Assembly: GCF_003086295.3 (NCBI RefSeq)
Contig: NC_092046.1
Span: 109,409,363-109,473,362, forward strand
Source of the DNA: Arachis hypogaea
Taxonomy: Eukaryota > Streptophyta > Magnoliopsida > Fabales > Fabaceae
Direction of reading: 5' to 3'
DNA length: 64,000 bases
The position numbers were made by a program, and so were the translations under genes. This document shows positions 55,637 through 64,000 of the stretch, in pieces (position 1 is the stretch's first letter; each line of letters opens with the position of its first letter). The notes beneath the pieces are model-generated. The model searched no databases and was not told the origin of the DNA. It worked only from the letters and a program-made list of their open reading frames with translations.

Positions 55637-57098
55637 TGATACACCACTATTTTGTGGTATATTTTGTACTTAATTGAGTGGATTTTATCCACTATTCTCA
55701 CACTTGTTAATTGAATTCGCATGTTTTACATTTTTCTTCCTAATTCTGTGCTTTGATTAAAAACATGCTTCTTTGGCCTTAAATTACTAATTTTAATTCT
55801 CTCTTATTATCATTCGATGCCATGATATGTGTGTTAAGTGTTTTCAGAGATTACAGGGTAGGAATGACTTAGAGGATAGAAAGGAAACATACAAAAGTGG
55901 AAGGAATACAAGAAGCTGAAGGAACTACAAAGCTGTCAGCCCTGATCTCTTTGCACTCAATCAATCATAACTTGAGCTACAGAGGTCCAAATGAGGCTGT
56001 TTCAGTTGCGTTCGAAAGCTAACATCTGGGGCTTCGAAATGATATATAATTTTTCATTGTGGTCCTACATCTAGGCGACACACACGCGTACTTGACGCCC
56101 ACGCGCACATTGGAGAAAAGTCCATCGGCGCGTACGCGCGACATGCGCGATGTACTGCAACTGTAGAAATCACTGGGGGCGATTTCTGGGCTATTTTTGA
56201 CCCAATTTTCGACCTAAAAAACATAGATTAGAGGCTACAGAGTGGGGAAATTAACTCATTCATCGAGACACAATTCATTATTCATAATTTAGGTTATAGA
56301 TGTAGCTTCTAGAGAGAGAGGCTCTCTCCTCTCTCTATGTTTTAGGATTTCTCTTAGTTTTAGGATTACTTCTTCTCAGTTCCAGGTTCAACGTTCCTTT
56401 AATTTATTTTCTCTTCTACTTTTATTTGTTCTAGCATTCTAGTTTATTTATTTTCCCAATTTGGTTAATGAACTCCATGTTAGATTTGATTTCTTTATTT
56501 AATGAAATTAAAGGCATTTCATATTTATGATTTTAATTCAGCTTTTTACATTCTTAGCTTGAATTGATTAATTGGAGATGCTTGAGTTATCAAACTCCTT
56601 TGTTGATTGTTAATTGAAAGTTGCTAATCGACTTGAATTCCACTGACTCTAGTCTTTCCTTGGGAGTTGACTAGGACTTGAGGATTCATATTGATTTATC
56701 CACTTGACCTTCCTTCATAGTTAGAGGATAACTAAGTGGGAGCAACGAATAATTTTCATCACAATTGATAAGGATAACTAGGATAGGACTTCTAATTTTC
56801 ATACCTTTCCAAGAGTTTTCTAAGTTATTAATTTAATTTCTTGCAATTTACTTTTCTTGTTCCTTATTCAAAACCCCAAAAATATACTATCTCATAACCA
56901 ATAATAACCACACCTCCCTTCAATTCCTTGAGAGACGACCCGAGGTTTAAATACTTCGGTTATCAATTTTATTAGGGGTTTGTTACTTATGACAACCAAA
57001 TTTTTGTTTGTACGAAAGGATTTTCTGTTAGTTTAGAAACTATACTTGCAACAAGAATATACTGTGAATTCTTTACCAGCAAAAAAATCCGTTCGTCA
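55637..57098 (+). repeat. 3' LTR of D
   Basis: TGATACACCACTATTTTGTG to AATCCGTTCGTCA, 1462 bp, closely similar to the 5' LTR. Conserved block at about 55965-56052, GA/CT palindrome near 56309-56336. Confidence 0.93.
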
Positions 57099-57103
57099 AT
57101 GGT
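57099..57103 (+). repeat. Target site duplication of D, right copy
   Basis: ATGGT, against ACGGT at 49741-49745. Confidence 0.75.
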
Positions 57104-57228
57104 CTTCTGTGCATACATGCAATCTGGGAGATGAGGATCTAAGAAGCTCCACAACTGTAATCCTCTATAACCGGCTCAGGTGATGCCGCTGGAATTGGGC
57201 CAGGATCTCTTTCTTCTAGCCTTGTCAC
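57104..57228 (-). other. Continuation of minus-strand element G
   Basis: On the minus strand it ends GCATGTATGCACAGAAGACC, the left half of the internal hairpin whose right half is at 49740. Nothing else recognisable. Confidence 0.55.
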
Positions 57229-59047
57229 TGATGTGTATTTTTGGAAAAAGAATTCCAAACACACAAAACTCACCGGCAAGTGCACCGGGTCGTATCAAGT
57301 AATAATAACTCACGTGAGTGAGGTCGATCCCACAGGGATTGAAGGATTGAGCAATTTCAGTTTAGTGGTTGATTTAGTCAAGCGAATCAAGATTTGGTTG
57401 AGTGATTTGTGATTAACAGAATTTAAATTGCATGGAAAGTAAAGGGAATGGGTAAATTGCATGAAATTAAAGAGAATAGAAAATAAAGTGCTGAATCTTA
57501 AAGAACAAGAAATTAAATGGCAGAAACTTAGAACGCAAGAAATGTAAATTGCAGAATCTTAAAGTGCAAGAAATGTAAATGGCTTGAATTGTAAAGGGAA
57601 TTGGGAATTGGATTTGCAGAAATTAAACAAGGAAAAGAAAAATTCAACAAACAGGAATGTAAAAGATGGATTCAATTAAACCGGATCTTAAATGAAAATG
57701 AGAATAAGCTTGGTGTGACAACGAAACAAGGAAATTGAAGTTGGAAGCTATAGATCTCAGGACTCGAGACTAGATAGCCAAGTCTAGATCTCACTGCCTT
57801 CCTAGATCCAGCAAGAACAATTGCAAAGGAAATAAAGAAATGTAAATTGCAGAAGAGTAGAAGCCGAAGCAGTTAACAGAAATGGAAATTCAATTATGCA
57901 GAAAATTAAACGAGATCTCAAGGTGAGATTGAAACGGAAGTTCTTCAATTCTCCACCCAAGATCCGAAACAAGAAAAGTAAAAAGTGCTCAAACAAGAAC
58001 AAGGAAGAAGAGAGATCAATTCTCCTCCCTAATTCTCTTGAATTCTAAAAACAACAATGCAAAAAAATGTCAAGGTGCTCTCCACTGTAAGTGTTCTGAA
58101 AATTCTCTCAAGAAAAGCTCCCTTTAAAACTTAAATCCTAAGCTATTTATACACTTTCTTCAAATGGTCTTCAAGCCTTGAATTGGGCCTTTGCTCTTGA
58201 TGGAATTGGGTTGATAAGAGCCTCTGTTGATTGCTCTTGGAGTTGGAGAGAAACCCATTATGAACCGGGTCAAGAATCATAAAAGTTTGAGTAAAAGTTT
58301 GAGGCAAACTTTTACTCAAACTTTTTATACCAGATGGCTTCACTTGCTGCTACCAACGTTTGGGCTAAAGTTTGAGGTCAAACTTTTGCTCAAACGTTGG
58401 TCCCCTTGTGTTGTGTATATGTGTGGCGCCAACGTTTGCCAAAAAGCTTGAGGCAAACGTTGGCGCAAGCTTTTCTCCTCCAGGGTTTGCAAGTGTGGCG
58501 CCAACGTTTGCCAAAAAGTTTGAGGCAAACGTTGGCGCAAGCTTTTCTCCTCCAGGGTGTAGGTTTTGTGATGCCAACGTTTGCCAAAAAGTTTGAGGCA
58601 AACGTTGGCTTAAGCTTTTTTCCCAAAAGTTTGAGCTAAAGTTTGAGGCAAACTTTGGCTCAAGCTTTTTTCCTCTGGGGTGTTTTCAATTCTTCCAAAA
58701 GTTTGAGCCAAAGTTTGAGGCAAACTTTGGCTCAAGCTTTTTGTTCTCTCTTGCTCCTAGCCATTCCTTCTTTCTTCAACCTTCTTCAAAACTCTTTTCA
58801 CCTATCATCAATCAATCAAAACAATCAAAGCTATGCCCCAAATCATGAGATTGTGTTTCTTTCATAATATATGACAATTATAGCATAAAATCTCATGAAA
58901 GTGCATGAATTCATCCATGGTTGATTGAATCAAAGGAAACATGGAAATCTACCAAATTGGCTTGCTTATGGCTTAAGAAAGTGCATAAAATCAATTGAAA
59001 ACAAAAGAAAAAGGCTAGTGAAACTAGGCTAAGATGACTTGTCATCA
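57229..59047 (-). repeat. 3' LTR of minus-strand element H
   Basis: Minus strand: starts TGATGACAAGTCATC at 59047 after a PPT-like tract and ends ATACACATCA at 57229, 1819 bp. Near the end is the text GGGATCGACCTCACTCACGT that marks A/I-type LTRs. It contains the tandem foldback array 58281-58741. GTCAC at 57224-57228 is the expected target duplication on its outer side; the partner is outside the window. Confidence 0.8.
58281..58741 (-). repeat. Seven tandem foldbacks in LTR H
   Basis: Inverted repeats at 58281-58325 (21-bp perfect arms, 3-base loop), 58353-58400 (22-bp arms, two mismatches), 58426-58466 and 58498-58538 (15-bp perfect arms GCGCCAACGTTTGCC), 58573-58609 (13-bp), 58625-58669 and 58697-58741 (21-bp arms, few mismatches). 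The core alternates CCAACGTTTG and AAAGTTTGAG. Open frames on both strands here result from the repeat. Confidence 0.9.
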
Positions 59048-59084
59048 CAACACCAAACTTAAAGCTTGCTTGTCCCCAAGCAAG
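59048..59084 (-). other. GGGA-loop hairpin and PPT region of H
   Basis: Minus strand: CTTGCTTG, loop GGGA, CAAGCAAG (59084 down to 59065), then AAGTTTGGTGTTG (59060-59048). Confidence 0.8.
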
Positions 59085-59176
59085 AAAAGAATTATTGAGA
59101 AGAAAGAATGAAATGGAAGAGGATGTTCATGCTAGCAGAGTATTATTGGTAGTTCATGGGGTTTCATGTGGATAAG
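59085..59176 (-). other. Internal 3' end of element H, cut by element I
   Basis: Purine-rich on the plus strand, no coding frame. ATAAG at 59172-59176 should be the left target duplication of I. Confidence 0.6.
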
Positions 59177-60861
59177 TGATGAGCGGATAATTTATACGCT
59201 TTTTGACATTGTTTTTAGTATGTTTTTAGTAGGATCTAGTTACTTTTAGGGATGTTTTTAATAGATTTTGTGTTAAATTCACATTTCTGGACTTTACTAT
59301 GAGTTTGTGTGTTTTTCTGTGATTTCAGGTATTTTCTGGCTGAAATTGAGGGACTTGAGCAGAAATCAGATTCAGAGGTTGAAAAAGGACTGCTGATGCT
59401 GTTGGATTCTGACCTCCCTGCACTCAAAGTGGATTTTCTGGAGCTACAGAACTCGCAATGGCGCGCTTCTAATTGCGTTGGAAAGTAGACATCCAGGGCT
59501 TTCCAGCAATATATAATAGTCCATACTTTGGCCAAAAATTGACGACGTAAACTGGCGTTCAACACCAGCCTTCTGCCCAAATCTGGCGTCCAGCGCCAGA
59601 AAAGGATCCAAAACCAGAGTTGAACGCCCAAACTGGCATAAAAACTGGCGTTCAACTCCACAAATGGCCTCTGCACGTGCAACACTCAGGCTCAGCCCAA
59701 ACACACACCAAGTGGGCCCAGGAAGTGGATTTATGCATCAATTACTTACTCATGTAAACCCTAGTGACTAGTTTATTATAAATAGGACCTCTTACTATTG
59801 TATTAGGCATCTTTGGTCTCAGTTTTATTTCATTATTCATCTTAGGAGACTATTGATCTCGTTTAGGGGGCTGGCCATCTCGGCCATGCCTGGACCTTCA
59901 CTTATGTATTTTCATACGGTAGAGTTTCTACACTCCATAGATTAAGGTGTGGAGCTCTGCTGTTCCTCAAAGATTAATGCAAAGTACTACTGTTTTCTAT
60001 TCAATTCTTCTTATTTCGCTTCTAAGATATCCATTCGCACCCAAGAACGTGATGAAGGTGATGATTATGTGTGACGCTCATCATCCTTCCCCCTTATGAA
60101 CGCGTGCCTGACAAACACTTCTGTTCTACATGAATTAAGCTATAATGAGTATCTCTTAGATCTCCTAACCAGAATCTTCGTGGCGTAAGCTAGAATGATG
60201 GCGGCATTCAAGAGAATCCGGAAGGTCTAAACCTTGTCTGTGGTATTCTGAGTAGGATTCAATGATTGAATGACTGTGACGAGCTTCAAACTCGCGAGTG
60301 CTGGGCGTTAGTGACAGACGCAAAAGGAGGGTGAATCCTATTCCAGCATGATCGGGAACCGACAGATGAATAGCCGTGCCGTGACAGGGTGCGTGAGCAT
60401 AAGATTCACTGAGAGGAGGGGATGTAGCCACTGACAACGGTGATGCCCTTGCATACAGCCAGCCATGGAAAGGAGTAAGACTGATTGGATGAAGATAGCA
60501 GGAAAGCAGAGGTTCAGAGGAACGAAAAGCATCTCCATTCGCTTATCTGAATTCCCTGCCAATGAATCTACATAAGTATCTCTATCCCTTTTATTTTTTA
60601 TTTTAATCTAATAAAATATCATGTTTAAATCCGCCTGACTGAGATTTGCAAGGTGACCATAGCTTGCTTCAAGCCAACAATCTCTGTGGGATCGACCCTT
60701 ACTCACGTAAGGTTTATTACTTGGACGACCCAGTACACTTGCTGGTTAGTTGAACGGAGTTGTGTCCACACATACATAGAGCCACAATGAGGATTCAATA
60801 CAATTATATATTGTTACTCTCACACAAGTACAAAGAACATGGAACACAATTTCGTGCACCA
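59177..60861 (+). repeat. 5' LTR of I
   Basis: TGATGAGCGGATAATTTATA to TTTCGTGCACCA, 1685 bp. Conserved block about 59437-59521; CTGGCGTT/AACGCCAG palindromes 59552-59662. Compared with A it has about 95 extra bases before the end (about 60755-60850). Confidence 0.93.
59777..59784 (+). promoter_or_regulatory. TATA-like box in LTR I
   Basis: TATAAATA followed by GGACCTC. The matching place in the A LTRs reads TATTTAAA, so I may keep the better promoter. Confidence 0.55.
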
Positions 60862-60867
60862 AGTTTT

Positions 60868-60885
60868 TGGCGCCGTTGCCGGGGA
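60868..60885 (+). other. Primer binding site of I (tRNA-Asp)
   Basis: TGGCGCCGTTGCCGGGGA, 6 bases after the LTR, perfect over 18 bases. Confidence 0.95.
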
Positions 60886-62607
60886 TTGTTTGAGTTTGGA
60901 CAACTGACGGTTCATCTTGTTGCTCAGATTAGGTAATTTTCTTTTCGTTTTGTTTTCAAAAATATTTCAAAAATATTTTCAAAAATCTCTCATCTATTTT
61001 CGAAAAAAAAAAATAAATAAAAATGTTTTCAAAAATATATTTTTTTTAAAATTTTTGAGAATGAATTCTAGTGTCTCATATAACATGTTTTAGCTTGGCT
61101 GGCTATTAAGCCATATCTAATTCCCAGGATTTTGATTGAGGACTATGAATTTATTGCTTCCTTTTTCCCAAATATTTTCGAAAAAATTAAAAGAAAATAC
61201 AAAAAAATTAGAAAATCATAAAAATCAAAAATATTTTTGTGTTTCTTGTTTGAGTCTTGAGTCAGGTTATAAGTTTGGTGTCAATTGCATATGCATCTTG
61301 CATTTTTTCGAAAATATCATGCATTCATAGTGTTCTTCATGATCTTCAAGTTGTTCTTGGTAAGTCTTCTTGTTTGATCTTGATGATTTTTTGTTTTGTG
61401 TCTTTTCATGTTTTTCATATGCATTCTTGAATTCTTAGTGCGTAAGCATTAAAGAATTCTAAGTTTGGTGTCTTGCATGTTTTCTTTGCAAAAAAAATTT
61501 TTCAAAAATATGTTCTTGATGTTCATCATGACATTCAAAGTGTTCTTGGTGTTCATCTTGACATTCATAGCATTCTTGCATGCATCACATGTTTTGATTT
61601 AAAAAATTTTCATGCATTGCATCTTTTTAGTGTTTTTCTCTTGCATCATAAAAATTTCAAAAATCAAAAAAATACCTTTCCCTTTTTCTCTCATCAAATT
61701 CAAAAATTTGGATTGACTTTTTCAAAATTTTTTAAAATCAAGTTGTTTCTTATGAGTCAAATCAAATTTTCAATTTGAAAATCTTATCTTTTTCAAAATC
61801 TCTTTCAAAAATCAAATCTTTTTCAAAATTTTAGTTATTTTCGAAAATTCAAAAAAATATTTTTCAAAAATCTTTTTCTTATTTTTCCATCAAATTTTCG
61901 AAAATAACATAGTCAATTAATGTTTTGGTTCAAAAATTTGAAGTTTGTTACTTGCTTGTTAAGAAAGATTCAAACTTTAAGTTCTAGAATCATATCTTGT
62001 GATTTCTTATGGATCAAGTCATTAATTGTGATTTTAAAAATCAAATCTTTTTCAAAAACTAATTTCTATCATATCTTTTCAAAAAAAAAAAAATATCTTC
62101 TTATCTTATCTTTTTCAAAATTTGATTTCAAAATATCTTCTCTAACTTCCCAACTTCTTATCTTTTCAAATTTGTTTCAACTAACTAACTAACTTTTTGT
62201 TTGTCTCTTAACTTTTTCAAAACTACCTAACTAACTCTCTCTCTCTAATTTTCGAAATTATCTTCCCTCTTTTTCAAAAATTTCTTTTTTATTAACTAAT
62301 TATTTTTATTTTTTATTTTTGAATTCAAAAATTTTCAAAAAATACTAACTAATTTTCAAAAACCAATTTTCAAAAATCACTAACTCTTTTTCAAAATAAT
62401 TTTCGAAAATTATTCCTCCCCCATCTCATTCTATTTATTCATTCATGTCCTAACATCTCATCTCACATTCCAATCCTCACAGTTGTGTTTCTTCCTTTAC
62501 ATCACATCCTTTATCTCCCCATCTTCTTCTACTTACAAAGGGATCCCTATACTGTGGTATAAAGGATCTCTATTATTATTATTATTTTTCTGTCCATTCT
62601 TCCTTGT
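60886..62607 (+). other. AT-rich leader of I
   Basis: Low-complexity TTTTCAAAAAT-type sequence with AAGTTTGGTGTC at 61271 and 61461. Short frames here have no coding character. Confidence 0.7.
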
Positions 62608-64000
62608 ATGAGCAGGAGCAAGGATAAGAACATTCTTGTGGAAGCAGATCCAGAACCTGAAAGGACTCTGAAGAGAAAATTAAGAGAAGCTAAAATACAA
62701 CAATCCAGAGATAACCTTTCAGAAATTTTTGAACAGACAGAGGAGATGGCAGCCGAAAATAATAATAATGCAAGGAGGATGCTTGGTGACTTTACTGCAC
62801 CTAATTCCAATTTACATGGAAGAAGCATCTCCATTCCTGCCATTGGAGCAAACAACTTTGAGCTGAAACCTCAATTAGTTTCTCTAATGCAGCAGAACTG
62901 CAAGTTTCATGGACTTCCATCTGAAGATCCTTTTCAGTTCTTAACTGAATTCTTGCAGATATGTGATACTGTTAAGACTAATGGAATAGATCCTGAAGTC
63001 TACAGGCTCATGCTTTTCCCTTTTCCTGTAAGAGACAGAGCTAGATTATGGTTGGATTCTCAACCTAAAGACAGCCTGAACTCTTGGGATAAGCTGGTCA
63101 CGGCTTTCTTAGCCAAGTACTTTCCTCCTCAAAAGCTGAGCAAGCTTAGAGCTGATGTTCAAACCTTCAGACAGAAAGAAGGTGAATCCCTCTATGAAGC
63201 TTGGGAAAGATACAAACAGTTGACCAAAAAGTGTCCTTCTGACATGCTTTCAGAATGGACCATCCTGGATATATTCTATGATGGTCTGTCTGAGCTATCA
63301 AAGATGTCACTGGACACTTCTGCAGGTGGATCCATTCACCTAAAGAAAACGCCTGCAGAAGCTCAAGAACTCATTGACATGGTTGCTAATAACCAGTTCA
63401 TGTACACTTCTGAAAGGAACCCTGTGAATAATGGGACGCCTATGAAGAAGGGAGTTCTTGAGATTGATACTCTGAATGCCATATTGGCTCAGAACAAAAA
63501 ATTGACTCAGCAAGTCAATATGATATCACAGAGTCTGCATGGAATGCAAGCTGCATCCAACAGTACTCAAGAGGCTTCTTCTGAAGAAGAAGTTTATGAT
63601 CCTGAGAACCCTGCAATAGCAGAGGTAAATTACTTAAGTGAACCTTATGGAAACACCTATAACTCAACATGGAGAAATCATCCAAATTTCTCATGGAAGG
63701 ATCAAAAGCCTCAACAAGGCTTTAATAATGGTGGAAGAAACAGGTTTAGCAATAGCAAACCTTTTCCATCATCAACTCAGCAACAGACAGAGAACTCTGA
63801 ACAAAATGCTTCTAATTTAGCAAATCTAGTCTCTGATCTATCCAAGGCCACTGTAAGTTTCATGAATGAAACAAGATCTTCCATTAGAAATCTGGAAGCA
63901 CAAGTGGGCCAGCTGAGTAAAAGGATCACTGAAATCCCTCCTAGTACTCTCCCGAGCAATACAGAAGAGAATCCAAAAGGAGAGTGCAAGGCCATTGACA
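62608..64000 (+). CDS. gag of element I (partial, intact as far as seen)
   Basis: ATG 62608 (MSRSKDKNILVEADPEPERT) opens a frame with no stop for 464 codons to the window edge. Residues about 1-80 are a charged head. The gag domain follows at about 85-260: FELKPQLVSLMQQNCKFHG, PFQFLTEFLQICDTV, VRDRARLWLDSQP, LAKYFPPQKLSKL, ESLYEAWERYKQL, then GGSIHLKKTPAEAQELID. After it come a helical Gln/Asn-rich part and the NHPNFSWK motif common in this lineage, then a helix (SFMNETRSSIRNLEAQ) and VGQLSKRI. Gag would form the cytoplasmic virus-like particle. It is clearly homologous to the A gag but without that copy's stops. No zinc knuckle appears in the visible part. Protease and pol should follow outside the window. 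Confidence 0.93.
   Translation, partial: MSRSKDKNILVEADPEPERTLKRKLREAKIQQSRDNLSEIFEQTEEMAAENNNNARRMLGDFTAPNSNLHGRSISIPAIGANNFELKPQLVSLMQQNCKFHGLPSEDPFQFLTEFLQICDTVKTNGIDPEVYRLMLFPFPVRDRARLWLDSQPKDSLNSWDKLVTAFLAKYFPPQKLSKLRADVQTFRQKEGESLYEAWERYKQLTKKCPSDMLSEWTILDIFYDGLSELSKMSLDTSAGGSIHLKKTPAEAQELIDMVANNQFMYTSERNPVNNGTPMKKGVLEIDTLNAILAQNKKLTQQVNMISQSLHGMQAASNSTQEASSEEEVYDPENPAIAEVNYLSEPYGNTYNSTWRNHPNFSWKDQKPQQGFNNGGRNRFSNSKPFPSSTQQQTENSEQNASNLANLVSDLSKATVSFMNETRSSIRNLEAQVGQLSKRITEIPPSTLPSNTEENPKGECKAID

Larger units (their letters stand above)
49746..57098 (+). mobile_element. Complete non-autonomous element D
   Basis: 7.35 kb with two LTRs of nearly equal length (1463 and 1462 bp), primer site, ORF1 in place of gag-pol, post-ORF hairpin, spacer with CpG palindromes, splice-acceptor-like tract, ORF2 stub, internal hairpin/PPT-like tract, UTR, terminal hairpin and PPT. 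No enzyme domain is present. Target duplication ACGGT/ATGGT. It is inserted in minus-strand element G, inside that element's internal hairpin. It is the best-preserved example of the layout also seen in B and C. Confidence 0.9.
59177..64000 (+). mobile_element. Ty3/gypsy element I (5' part, runs off the window)
   Basis: 5' LTR, tRNA-Asp primer site, 1.7-kb AT-rich leader and an open gag. Same family type as A: same LTR start, same LTR end CGTGCACCA, same palindromes, same gag style. The 3' part is outside the window. Confidence 0.92.

Noticed and set aside
57104..57228. A host exon between elements D and H
   Set aside because: Short and open in places, but its left end completes the split hairpin of element G, so it is transposon sequence.
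58340..58650. Several overlapping frames on both strands, 74-80 codons
   Set aside because: They arise from the tandem foldbacks in LTR H, which lack stops in many frames.

Overview
This window is plant nuclear DNA made almost entirely of nested LTR retrotransposons; I see no host gene and no tRNA or rRNA gene. The content suggests a legume, most likely peanut (Arachis). The inference rests on AT-rich Ty3/gypsy elements with tRNA-Asp primer sites, LTRs carrying the short palindrome CTGGCGTTCAACGCCAG that I associate with peanut repeats, and post-pol reading frames resembling the 'putative plant transposon protein' family. It is from memory and not checked against a database.

Layout. (1) 1-3417: 3' part of an Athila-like element, F0 (integrase tail, untranslated spacer, broken post-pol gene). 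(2) 3418-22412: element B, inserted in F0, with LTR, primer site and a proline-rich ORF where gag-pol should be. (3) 7633-19631: element A, inserted in B with a perfect 5-bp target duplication (AGCAC). A has both LTRs, gag, a nearly full-length pol and an env-position gene, all broken by a few stops. (4) 22413-34408: the 3' end of F0 and its LTR, a gag stub fused to a C-type 3' region, then a C-type element, giving LTR-internal-LTR-internal-LTR. (5) 34409-46671: two LTR fragments, then a decayed chromovirus-like element E (tRNA-iMet primer site, gag with zinc knuckle, RNase H remnant). E is interrupted by a 2.3-kb solo LTR (J, TSD GACTC) and by a B-type solo LTR. (6) 46672-57228: minus-strand element G, split by plus-strand element D (49746-57098). 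(7) 57229-59176: 3' LTR and 3' end of a minus-strand element H, cut by element I (59177 to beyond the window), whose gag is open for the whole visible 464 codons.

How the parts work together. A, I, E and F0 carry or once carried gag and pol and are autonomous types. B, C and D share LTR style, a tRNA-Asp primer site, a post-ORF hairpin and a polypurine tract, but have only a non-canonical ORF1 and a short ORF2 stub, so they would need enzymes supplied in trans.

Most notable signals: a stem-loop with an AGGA-like tetraloop just upstream of every terminal polypurine tract and of an internal copy, with compensatory stem changes across families; a second covarying hairpin after pol/ORF1; a conserved splice-acceptor-like tract before ORF2; a conserved block shared by LTRs of different families (three copies in J); and family-specific palindrome arrays, including seven tandem foldbacks with arms up to 21-22 bp in H.
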